Source: Streptomyces sp. NBC_01016 (GTDB lineage: Bacteria > Actinomycetota > Actinomycetes > Streptomycetales > Streptomycetaceae). Taken from it: a stretch of 64,000 bases of DNA. The DNA lies in contig NZ_JAPEOQ010000001.1 in NCBI RefSeq assembly GCF_026341035.1, positions 4,154,001 to 4,218,000 on the forward strand, given 5' to 3'. The notes under the pieces were generated by a model. It saw only the letters and a program-made list of their open reading frames with translations, searched no databases and was not told where the DNA came from. Shown piece after piece: positions 8,499 to 15,623 of the stretch (the stretch's first letter is position 1; every line of letters begins with the position of its first letter). The position numbers were made by a program, and so were the translations under genes.

Positions 8499-9698
8499 AT
8501 GATCACTCCTCCAGATCCCGCCCGCCCCGGCCACGCTCCCAGTGCTGAGCCCTCGGCTTCCCCGGATGCTGTGGCGATTCCGCTTCCGCACTGTCGGGGC
8601 GAGGCCGTTCCACCCCTGTCGCAATACCCGGGTAGCGCGACAGGGCCTGACGAGGGCCACCTCATCGGCGAATCGGAATACTGGTCCGATCCGAGCGCCG
8701 GGAGGCGCCCGCCGCACGAGGAACTCGGTCGGCGTGGGCGGGTGCACCTCGCGAAGCGACAGCGGGGCATTGATGCCACGGCCTGGGGGCAACTGCTTTT
8801 GCATCTGCCCTCGTTCCTCGTAAGCCTGGTCATCGTAGGGGTGCTCTCCCATGCCCTGCTCCCTGCCGTGGATTGGCTGGGGACTCTGCTGTGGCTCGTT
8901 TCGGGCGCCATGGCGTTTCACCGGCCCACCGAGAGAGTGCTGGCTCGGCATCTGCTGAACCTCCGTCACCCCACCCGGCAGGAACTGGCCCGGCTGAAAC
9001 CGCTGTGGCGGGAGGCTACAGCCCGGACGGGCGTCGAGGGCCGCGTCTACGAGTTGTGGATCGAGGACAGCGATCGTCTCAACGCGCTTGCCGCGGCGGG
9101 CCACATCGTGGGCGTCACTCGGTTTGCTCTGGAGAGACTGTCCGGTGGCCAATTGGCCGCGATCCTCGCCCATGAACTGGGTCACCACGTTCGTGGTCAC
9201 GCATGGACGTCGTTACTGGGGCAGTGGTACGCGGTTCCGGCTCGGCTCGCGTGGTCCGCCGTATGGGGGCTTGTCCGCCTCGTCGCCGTCATTGGCCGTG
9301 GGCGGATGGGCTTTTGGGCGGCAGTGCTGCTCATAGCAACGGGCGGCATCGTGCTGGTCGCCGCACTGTCCTACTGGTTTGTCGTCCTGCCGCTGGTCGC
9401 TTCTCCGTATCTGCTAGCCGCCGTGGCGCGCCGAGTCGAGCTGCGAGCGGATCGTCATGCGGCAGCGGCCGGGTTCGGGCCGATGCTCGCCGAGGTGTTG
9501 CACATGATGCAGGCGGCAGAACGGGAAAGCGGACGTGTGACGGCTTCCGCGTTGTCCGGGTGTGGCAGCGCGGCAGCGATTGGCACCGGGCCCACGGCAC
9601 GCCGTTGCAGGCCGAGCGTCTCAGGGAAGCTTCTGTCATCGCATCCCGATTACCACACTCGCCTGCATCACCTGGCGGCGTACCTGGAGGGGCGATGA
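8499..9698 (+). CDS. Membrane-bound M48-family zinc metalloprotease
   Basis: A 399-residue protein. The N-terminal 90 residues are Pro/Ser rich, followed by one or two membrane helices (about 100-140). The zinc motif is HELGH at 225-229, and the third ligand is probably E314 in VELRADRHAA, the usual M48 ExxxD. Two more hydrophobic helices lie between (about 268-308). The end reads SHPDYHTRLHHL, as in M48 proteases. Relatives (HtpX, Ste24) cut membrane or misfolded proteins. AGGAAG lies 5 bases before the ATG. It is 69 bp behind the PycTM-like gene on the same strand and most likely in the same transcript. The stretch 350-375 has odd composition (Cys, Gly, Ser rich), possibly from a pair of compensating indels. 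Its role in the cassette is unknown. Confidence 0.8.
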   Translation: MITPPDPARPGHAPSAEPSASPDAVAIPLPHCRGEAVPPLSQYPGSATGPDEGHLIGESEYWSDPSAGRRPPHEELGRRGRVHLAKRQRGIDATAWGQLLLHLPSFLVSLVIVGVLSHALLPAVDWLGTLLWLVSGAMAFHRPTERVLARHLLNLRHPTRQELARLKPLWREATARTGVEGRVYELWIEDSDRLNALAAAGHIVGVTRFALERLSGGQLAAILAHELGHHVRGHAWTSLLGQWYAVPARLAWSAVWGLVRLVAVIGRGRMGFWAAVLLIATGGIVLVAALSYWFVVLPLVASPYLLAAVARRVELRADRHAAAAGFGPMLAEVLHMMQAAERESGRVTASALSGCGSAAAIGTGPTARRCRPSVSGKLLSSHPDYHTRLHHLAAYLEGR

Positions 9699-9806
9699 GC
9701 CTGCTCCCGTTCGTACCCTCGGATCAGGCCGTCGCCGCGGCGACTCCGGACTCGTGCCTCTTCGTCTCCTGTGCCGCTCCGAGTGGACATCTCGACCCGT
9801 TCACGC

Positions 9807-11027
9807 CTACGCCGAAGCGGACCGCTCCGGCGAGCGGAGTACGAGCAGGGTGATCTCGCTGGGGGCGAAGACGCGGAAGGGTGGGCCCCAGAAGCCCGCG
9901 CCGCGGCTGGTGTAGAGGAGGGTGCGGGTGCCGTGGTGGCTGAGGCCGGCGAGGGCCGGTTGGTCGAGCCGGACCAGGTGGTGGAAGGGCCAGATCTGGC
10001 CGCCGTGGGTGTGGCCGGAGAGCTGGAGGTCGATGCCCTGGGCCGCCGCGCGGTCGACGAACTTGGGCTGATGGGCGAGGAGTAGCACCGGAAGGTCGGG
10101 GTCGGCCCCGTCGAGGGCTCCCGCGAGGTGGGCGCGGTGACCCGCCAGTCCGGAGGACTCGGCCGTGACGTCGTCGACGCCGGCGACCACGAGGGTGTCA
10201 CCGCCGCGTTCGAGGAGCAGATGGCGGTTGCGCAGCGGCTCCCAGCCCAGCTCGTCCATGAGGTCGACCCAGCCCTGGGCCTCGCTGTAGTACTCGTGGT
10301 TGCCGGTGACGTAGACGCGGGCGCGAGTCGCCTCAACGGTGCCCAAGGGTGTCGCCTGGGCGCGACGGCGTTCGGCCGTGCCGTCCGCGATGTCGCCGGT
10401 GTGGCAGACCAGGTCGGCCTCCAGGGTGTTCACCGTCTCGCAGAGCCGGGTCGACCAGCGGGCACGGTCGAGCGGACCGTAGTGGGTGTCGGTGATGAGG
10501 ACGACCCGGGTGCCGTCCAACCCGGCTCCCAGGCGCGGGAGTTGCACGTCGAGCGTGCGCACACGTGGCACGCGTCGGGCCTCGGCGTACCCCCAGACGA
10601 GCAGTACGGCGGATACGCCGAGGACGGCCCAGGTGACGATGCGCGCCCGGCCCTCTCCGTCACCGACGCCGGCCACGGTCAGGGCGAGCCGCAGCAGAAC
10701 GCCGAGCAGAACGGACCACGTGAACAGGACCCAGACGCTGCCCAGCAGCGTGTCACCGACGATCGCCGCCCGGTCCTGCTGGCGCCGGCCGTGGCCGCGC
10801 ACCATCGCGAGCGGCATCCCGATCAGGCCGACGGCGAACAGCGCGGTGCCGATCAGGGCGACGGGGAGCGGCCAGTGCTGACCGGCGTGCAGGAGAACCC
10901 AGCACGGCACGGCCCACAGCAGGACGGGGGCGATCATGGGGATGTAACGCATCAGGCGCTGCAGCCGGCTCCGTGGCGCCTTTGGCGATTCACTGTCGGC
11001 GGATCGGGTGTTGCTGGTCTCGGTCAC
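9807..11027 (-). CDS. Membrane metallophosphoesterase
   Basis: A 406-residue protein with four to five N-terminal membrane helices (about residues 25-150) followed by a calcineurin-like phosphoesterase domain. The metal-binding signatures are in order: ITDTHYG (DxH), HTGDIADG (GD), TGNHEYY (GNHE), LAHQP and SGHTHGGQ (GHTH). YkuE-type relatives in this family act on UDP-sugar lipids or phosphodiesters at the membrane; the substrate here is not known. The GTG at 11027 is chosen because AGGAGG lies 6 bases upstream; a longer frame to 11138 has no ribosome site. It converges on the M48 gene with 108 bp between them and no clear terminator. Confidence 0.85.
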   Translation of the reverse strand: MTETSNTRSADSESPKAPRSRLQRLMRYIPMIAPVLLWAVPCWVLLHAGQHWPLPVALIGTALFAVGLIGMPLAMVRGHGRRQQDRAAIVGDTLLGSVWVLFTWSVLLGVLLRLALTVAGVGDGEGRARIVTWAVLGVSAVLLVWGYAEARRVPRVRTLDVQLPRLGAGLDGTRVVLITDTHYGPLDRARWSTRLCETVNTLEADLVCHTGDIADGTAERRRAQATPLGTVEATRARVYVTGNHEYYSEAQGWVDLMDELGWEPLRNRHLLLERGGDTLVVAGVDDVTAESSGLAGHRAHLAGALDGADPDLPVLLLAHQPKFVDRAAAQGIDLQLSGHTHGGQIWPFHHLVRLDQPALAGLSHHGTRTLLYTSRGAGFWGPPFRVFAPSEITLLVLRSPERSASA

Positions 11028-11226
11028 GCTTCCCCTCCTGAGGTGCGGCCTCGATTTTCGAAGTGTCCTGGAGGGCTCATTGTCCGCCGTCGCGGAAAGG
11101 GGCGGCGGCCAGGTCCGGTCCGTGTCCGGCAGCGGCACCGTGCTCGCCGCGCCGAACGCCGCGTGGGGCTCACGCCTGTCGAACCGTCAGAAGGGCCTAG
11201 CCCGCGGGCGTCTCCGCGACCGGGCG

Positions 11227-11352
11227 TCAGATCTCAGCGGCCAGGCCCATGTCGCCGCTGTGTTGGGCTTTCGCGGCCAGCTCCCGCAACCCGGCGACGG
11301 CCGTGTCGCGTTCGCCCTCCAGTAGCAGCACGCGGTTGCGCAACACGTCGCG
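11227..11352 (-). pseudogene. C-terminal remnant of an unidentified protein
   Basis: The minus strand encodes about 40 residues of charged helical protein ending in VAGLRELAAKAQHSGDMGLA and then a stop, with no matching 5' part upstream. It looks like the tail of a lost gene, perhaps a helical regulator. I could not name the family. Confidence 0.3.
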
Positions 11353-11384
11353 TCGTATGCGGTCCTGACGGACTCGTCCAGGCT

Positions 11385-11453
11385 CAGCTGTCCAAGCCCG
11401 CCCGGTTCGAGCCGGGGGCGGACTGGAGCTACGCCAACACCAACTACACCCTG
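11385..11453 (+). pseudogene. Remnant of a serine beta-lactamase-like hydrolase
   Basis: These bases encode LSKPARFEPGADWSYANTNY, a close match to the block around the catalytic Tyr (PGxxWxYSNxxY) of class C beta-lactamase / D-alanyl-D-alanine carboxypeptidase proteins. Nothing of the rest of the family lies on either side in any frame. It is a fragment left by deletion and shows this stretch has decayed. Confidence 0.55.
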
Positions 11454-11541
11454 CGCCGCAGGCCCGCTCCCCGCGGTCTTCGGTGGCGGCCGGGCCACCG
11501 AGACCCAGGCCTGAACGGGTCGGAACGCGTCCTGGTGTCGG

Positions 11542-11588
11542 CCGGGAACGCGTCCTGGCGTCGACCGAACGCCAGGACGCGTTCCCGG
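11542..11588. repeat. Perfect 20-bp inverted repeat upstream of dgt
   Basis: The arms 11542-11561 and 11569-11588 are perfect complements around a 7-nt loop. A second, imperfect copy of the left arm starts at about 11523, so part of it is also a direct repeat. It ends 20 bp before the dGTPase start codon, so it could be an operator, a leader hairpin or a leftover terminator from the decayed genes before it. Confidence 0.7.
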
Positions 11589-11608
11589 TCGGCCAGTACC
11601 ATCGCGCC

Positions 11609-12934
11609 ATGCGACCTGCCCACTACACCGATGATGACCTGGAGCAGCACTCCCTCCGTCGACGCGTCGCGGACGACGGACAGCGGTCGGGGTTCGAGCA
11701 CGATGTGGACCGCATCCTGTACTCGACGCAGTGGCGGGCGCTCGCGGGCAAGAGCCAGGTCGTCGCCAGCAGCGAACTCGGGGCGTACCACACGCGGCTC
11801 ACCCACTCGATGAAGGTCGCGCAGCTGGGGCGGCGCATGGCCGAACGTCTGGAGCGGCGCTACGGCGGTCCGAACCCGGCCCTGGTCGAGGCGGCCTGCA
11901 TGGCGCACGACATCGGGCACCCGCCGTTCGGTCACGCCGGAGAGACCGCGTTGCGCGCGACGATGGACGAGCTGCACGCCGGGCACGGCGTCCTCGACAG
12001 CTTCGAGGGCAACGCCCAGACCCTCCACATCCTCACCTTCCTCGCCGCGCACAAGTACGCGGGCCATCGCGGCCTGCACCTGTCCCGGGCCTGCCTGGAC
12101 GCGGCCACGAAGTACCCGTGGGAGCGTGCCGCGCGCGACGTCGACCCCGCGCGGCACGGCAAATGGGGCGTCTACGCGATCGACCGGGAGGCGTTCCGGT
12201 GGGTGCGGGCGGGCCGTGACGACGACGCGGTGCCGGTCGAGGAGCAGGTGATGGACTGGGCCGACGATGTCACCTACGCCTGCCACGACGTGGAGGACTT
12301 CTACCGCGCGGGGCTGATCCCGCTGGCCTCGCTGTTCCCGGCGCCCGGGGCCGCAGGCGGTGACACCGAGCGCGAGACGCAGCGCTTCCTGGATTACGTG
12401 GCGGCCAAGCGCCACCGCGAGGGCGCCGGCTTCGACCGCGACGAGGCGGTCCACATCCTGGCCGACATCGCAAAGGCGCTGTCGATCGCGAAGCCGTACG
12501 GGGGCCGCCACGAGGACGACGTCGCCCTCAACGCCCGTACCGCCAAGCTGATCGACCACTTCACCCGCGACATCGACCTGCAGGTCGGCGGCGCGGCAGC
12601 GATCCGGTACGGCGCCCGCCTCGTCGTCCCCACCGAGCGCCGGACAGCCTGCGAGCTGCTCAAGGAACTGGTCTGGTGCTACGTCATCGACCGCCCGGCC
12701 CTGGCCACCCAGCAGCACGGCAAACGCCGCATCGTCTCCCAACTCCTGCGCTGGACCCACGAATCCCCGCACCTGCTGCCCACCGACCGCGCCGAGGAAC
12801 TCGCCCTCCACGGCGACCCGCTGCGCGCCGCCGCCGACCACGTCGCGTCACTGACCGAGGGCCAGGCCGTCGCCCTGCACCGCCGCCTGTCCGGAGTCGG
12901 CCTCGGCTCCGTGACCGACGGCGACTGGCTCTGA
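11609..12934 (+). CDS. dgt: Deoxyguanosinetriphosphate triphosphohydrolase-like HD protein
   Basis: A 441-residue HD-superfamily protein. Metal ligands are seen in HSMKVAQL and in CMAHDIGHPPFGHAGE, and DWADDVTYACHDVED supplies the second Asp, as in the dGTPase/SAMHD1 family. These enzymes split dNTPs to the nucleoside and triphosphate in the cytoplasm, trimming dNTP pools; some family members act as anti-phage nucleotide depleters. The ATG at 11609 (MRPAHYTDDD) matches the usual N-terminus. No good ribosome site precedes it, so the start is somewhat uncertain; an in-frame extension back to 11483 would be read through the inverted repeat and is unlikely. The length is near that of actinobacterial family members, which usually lie near dnaG and glyS; those are absent here. 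Confidence 0.88.
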   Translation: MRPAHYTDDDLEQHSLRRRVADDGQRSGFEHDVDRILYSTQWRALAGKSQVVASSELGAYHTRLTHSMKVAQLGRRMAERLERRYGGPNPALVEAACMAHDIGHPPFGHAGETALRATMDELHAGHGVLDSFEGNAQTLHILTFLAAHKYAGHRGLHLSRACLDAATKYPWERAARDVDPARHGKWGVYAIDREAFRWVRAGRDDDAVPVEEQVMDWADDVTYACHDVEDFYRAGLIPLASLFPAPGAAGGDTERETQRFLDYVAAKRHREGAGFDRDEAVHILADIAKALSIAKPYGGRHEDDVALNARTAKLIDHFTRDIDLQVGGAAAIRYGARLVVPTERRTACELLKELVWCYVIDRPALATQQHGKRRIVSQLLRWTHESPHLLPTDRAEELALHGDPLRAAADHVASLTEGQAVALHRRLSGVGLGSVTDGDWL

Positions 12935-13005
12935 CTCGTACCGCGGTTCAGCTCCGTGACTCGGTTCAGCTTCGTACCGCGGTTCAGCTCCGTACGGCGA
13001 TTCAG
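12935..13005. repeat. Four tandem copies of an 18-bp unit
   Basis: Four adjacent units of 17-18 bp, at 12935-12951, 12952-12969, 12970-12987 and 12988-13005, all end in TTCAG and differ at a few positions. They fill the gap between the convergent dGTPase and TetR genes, and the last one includes the TetR stop codon. A microsatellite-like expansion is likely; a regulatory role is not indicated. Confidence 0.75.
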
Positions 13006-13628
13006 CGGCCGTCGGCCCCGCTCTCCAGGAGCGCCAAGGCGTAGCGGGCGTGCTGGTCGCACAGGTCCTGCTTGGTCAGCCGTCCCTCCGGGCGGTACCA
13101 CGTGGCGATGGTGGAGCACATCGCGAGGATGCTGCGCGCCGCGTCCTGCGGGTACGGGGTGGTGAAGACGCCCGACGCGGCGCCCGCGGCGACCAGCTCC
13201 TCGAAGATCTCCTGGTTGCGGTCGCGTTCGGCGACCACCTGGGCGCGCTCCTCGCCCTCCAGGTGGCGCACCTCGCTCAGCGCGATGAGCATGGCGGTCT
13301 GGTAGTCCGCCACGAAACTCACGTAGGCGCGTACGGCCGCGCCCAGTTGGCCGGCCACATCCTTGCCCGCGGTGTCCACCGCCGATGTCACCTGCGCGGA
13401 CAGCACCGCGTTGGCGCGGTTCAGGAGCTCCGTGAGAAGGCGGGCCTTGGAGGGGAAGTAGTTGTAGAGGTTGGACAGGCTGGTGCCCGCGGCGCGGGCG
13501 ATGTCCCGCATCGAGGCGCCGTTGAAGCCGCGCTCCGCGTACAGCTGCAGGGCGGCGCGGAGGATGGCCGCCTCATTGCCCCGTCCGGAGTCGCTGATCA
13601 GGTCCAGTACGGGAGAACGATCGTTCAT
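13002..13628 (-). CDS. TetR-family transcriptional repressor
   Basis: A 208-residue regulator. Residues 18-65 form the TetR helix-turn-helix: an ILRAALQLYAERGFNGASM helix, then DIARAAGTSLSNLYNYFPSK. The remainder is an all-helical ligand-binding domain like those of regulators of fatty-acid or acyl-CoA genes. It is transcribed divergently from the MaoC/hydrolase/ligase/transporter operon, the classic layout for a local repressor. A 15-bp palindromic element overlaps its start codon and a near-identical copy lies before the operon. I infer that it represses both units until the substrate acid or its CoA ester binds. Confidence 0.88.
   Translation of the reverse strand: MNDRSPVLDLISDSGRGNEAAILRAALQLYAERGFNGASMRDIARAAGTSLSNLYNYFPSKARLLTELLNRANAVLSAQVTSAVDTAGKDVAGQLGAAVRAYVSFVADYQTAMLIALSEVRHLEGEERAQVVAERDRNQEIFEELVAAGAASGVFTTPYPQDAARSILAMCSTIATWYRPEGRLTKQDLCDQHARYALALLESGADGR
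13614..13628. promoter_or_regulatory. Putative TetR operator, copy 1 (autoregulation)
   Basis: On the minus strand this reads ATGAACGATCGTTCT. It contains the perfect 12-bp palindrome GAACGATCGTTC (13615-13626) and includes the TetR start codon. It differs at one position from the element at 13750-13764, which argues for an operator rather than chance coding sequence. Confidence 0.6.
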
Positions 13629-13749
13629 GCGGGGAGGCTACGGGGCTCTCGGGTCATGGTCAACGCGGCTCGATACATCGCAACACGCATCGCAATGCGT
13701 ATCTCAACACGCCTATTGACGGCCGGACTTGTGCGCTGCTTGTCTACGC

Positions 13750-13764
13750 ATGAACGTTCGTTCT
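13750..13764. promoter_or_regulatory. Putative TetR operator, copy 2 (operon control)
   Basis: The plus strand reads ATGAACGTTCGTTCT, identical to copy 1 at 14 of 15 positions. It ends one base before the AAGGAG ribosome site (13766-13771) of the MaoC-like gene, where a bound repressor would block transcription. The 147-bp region between the divergent genes also contains a TTGACG at about 13724 that could be a -35 box. Confidence 0.6.
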
Positions 13765-13775
13765 TAAGGAGTCGC

Positions 13776-14642
13776 ATGGCGGCATCGCAATCGGCGGTCC
13801 GAACGCAGTCCCTGTACTTCGAGGACTTCCGCCCCGGGCAGCGCTGGACCAGTACCGCACGCCGGATCACCGCCGACGACCTCGCGGCGTTCACCGAACT
13901 CAGCGGCGACAGACACCCGTTGCACACCGACCCCGAGTGGGCGGCACGGACACGCTTCGAACGGCCGATACTGCACGGGCCGTTCGGTATCGCGGCCTTC
14001 CTGGGATTCCTCCACGACATGGGCCTCGCAGGGGAGTCCGTCATCGCCCTGCTCGACACCAACTGGCGCTACCTGAAGCCCTCGTACGTCGGCGACACCC
14101 TCCAGTGCACCCTCACCATCACGCGCTGTCGCCGCACGTCCGACCCTCACCAGGGCGTGGTCCACCGGCACGTGGTCCTCGAGAATCAGCGGGGCGAACG
14201 CGTCCAGGAGGGCACCAGCGCCGTCCTGGTGCACGCCCGCGGAACCGGTCCCGACCCGGCATCCCTCGCACCCGGAACCGTTGAGTGGGGGAGCGCTGTC
14301 GCGGAACTCCTGTCCCAGGACGACCAGTTCGCCGCCGCGACCGCCACATGGGACGGCGCCATCGGTCTCAGGGCGGGAGACAACGAGGTGCAGCTGCGCG
14401 TCTACCTCGGCCGCATCATCGACGTCGCCCGCCGCACCCCGCACGGGCCGACCTTCACCCTCGCCGCCGACGAGCTGACCTGGGCCGAACTGCTCACCGG
14501 GGAACGCAACGACCTCGTCGCGCGCATGATGCGCGGGCAGTTCCACGCCACCGGCGACGCCTATGAGTACCTGCGCCTGACCAAGGTCCTGCACCTCATC
14601 ACGGACGCGGCACGGACGCTGGCCGAGGAGGCGCGCGCATGA
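13776..14642 (+). CDS. MaoC-like hot-dog domain protein
   Basis: A 288-residue protein. Residues 10-150 are a MaoC-type hot-dog dehydratase domain. The hydratase signature appears as AFTELSGDRHPLHTDPEWAA, then RFERPILHGPFGIA, which place the catalytic Asp and His. MaoC proteins hydrate enoyl-CoA thioesters. The C-terminal half (about 165-285) has no motif I recognise; it ends in a helix that may be an added or degenerate hot-dog domain. AAGGAG lies 4 bases before the ATG. It is the first gene of the operon and its stop overlaps the hydrolase start (ATGA). The context suggests a step in degradation of an acyl- or aryl-CoA. Confidence 0.78.
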   Translation: MAASQSAVRTQSLYFEDFRPGQRWTSTARRITADDLAAFTELSGDRHPLHTDPEWAARTRFERPILHGPFGIAAFLGFLHDMGLAGESVIALLDTNWRYLKPSYVGDTLQCTLTITRCRRTSDPHQGVVHRHVVLENQRGERVQEGTSAVLVHARGTGPDPASLAPGTVEWGSAVAELLSQDDQFAAATATWDGAIGLRAGDNEVQLRVYLGRIIDVARRTPHGPTFTLAADELTWAELLTGERNDLVARMMRGQFHATGDAYEYLRLTKVLHLITDAARTLAEEARA

Positions 14643-15526
14643 CCCGCATCCGGCACGAAGCCCGCTACCTGGAGATCGACGGAGCGTTCGGCTACGTCGA
14701 GCAGGCGTACCTCGAAAAGGCAGGTGGCGAGCAGTCAGGCGTCGACCCGTCAGGCACCGAGCTGCCTCGGGAGGGCGCCCCGGTGCTCTGCCTGCACACC
14801 GCCGGGCAGAGTGGTGTGCAGTGGCGCCGCACCACCGAGGAGCTCGCCGCACTCGGCTACCGCGTGATCGTCCCGGATCTGCCCGGCCACGGCCGCTCCG
14901 AGCCCGCCCGGAGCGGCCCGGTCGAGGACCTGACCCAGTACGCGCAATGGTGTCAATGGCTCATCAGCGCCCTCGAGTTGGAGCGCCCGTACGTCGTCGG
15001 CTGTTCCATCGGCGGCAAGATCGCCCTCGAGCTGGCGGTACGGGCGGGGGACGAGCTGGCGGGGGCCGTCGCCCTGGCCGCCGAGGCCGGTCCCGGACGC
15101 GTCAACGTGGCAGGGCTCCGCCGCGAACTGCAGGATCTGGCCGCGCCCAGCCGCTCCGACCGGACCTACCTCGGCACCCTCGCCGTCGTCGGCTCCGCCG
15201 TGCCGCCCGCCACGGCCGAACTCATCGCCACCATGCACCGTCGCGAGGATCCCGCCGTCTCCAGTGCCGACCTGATCGGCTGGGGCACGCACGACGTACG
15301 GGACGCACTGGAATCCGCGACCTGCCCGGTCCAACTGGTCGCGGGCCAGGACGACTTGTGGCTCGACCTCGAACAGGTGCGGCGGACGGCCGAGGCGCTT
15401 CCGCACGGACAGTACGCGCTGCTGCCGGGCGTCGGCCACTACCCGATGGAGGAGGTCGACGGCTTCGCCGGCCTCCTCGACGGCTGGCTGCGGCAGCTGT
15501 CCCGGGACCGCGCCGCGGCCGGCTGA
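14639..15526 (+). CDS. Alpha/beta hydrolase
   Basis: A 295-residue alpha/beta-hydrolase fold enzyme. The nucleophile elbow is GCSIGG, the acid is probably the Asp in VAGQDDLWLD, and the His is in GVGHYPMEE. The oxyanion loop is LCLHTAGQSGVQWR, and PDLPGHGRSEPA is the usual strand-4 block. The fold and context resemble 3-oxoadipate enol-lactonase or meta-cleavage product hydrolases, but the substrate cannot be fixed. It overlaps the MaoC-like gene by 4 bp and is followed 97 bp later by the CoA ligase. Confidence 0.83.
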   Translation: MTRIRHEARYLEIDGAFGYVEQAYLEKAGGEQSGVDPSGTELPREGAPVLCLHTAGQSGVQWRRTTEELAALGYRVIVPDLPGHGRSEPARSGPVEDLTQYAQWCQWLISALELERPYVVGCSIGGKIALELAVRAGDELAGAVALAAEAGPGRVNVAGLRRELQDLAAPSRSDRTYLGTLAVVGSAVPPATAELIATMHRREDPAVSSADLIGWGTHDVRDALESATCPVQLVAGQDDLWLDLEQVRRTAEALPHGQYALLPGVGHYPMEEVDGFAGLLDGWLRQLSRDRAAAG

Positions 15527-15623
15527 GCCCCGCCCCGCACTGCGCCCCGGCCGCGCCGCGCCCTGCCGGACTCTTCGACCACGGGAACACCGTCTTGCCC
15601 ACCCGCACGGTGAAAGGACTCCG

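Noticed and set aside
9539..9640. Possible frameshift near the end of the M48 protease
   Set aside because: The composition is odd, but the frame ends in a family-like SHPDYHTRLHHL block, so a single frameshift is not supported; a pair of compensating changes cannot be shown without homologues.
10128..11813. Long plus-strand frame covering the metallophosphoesterase
   Set aside because: It runs antisense to clear GNHE/GHTH motifs and continues into the decayed region; only the short beta-lactamase-like block inside it is meaningful.
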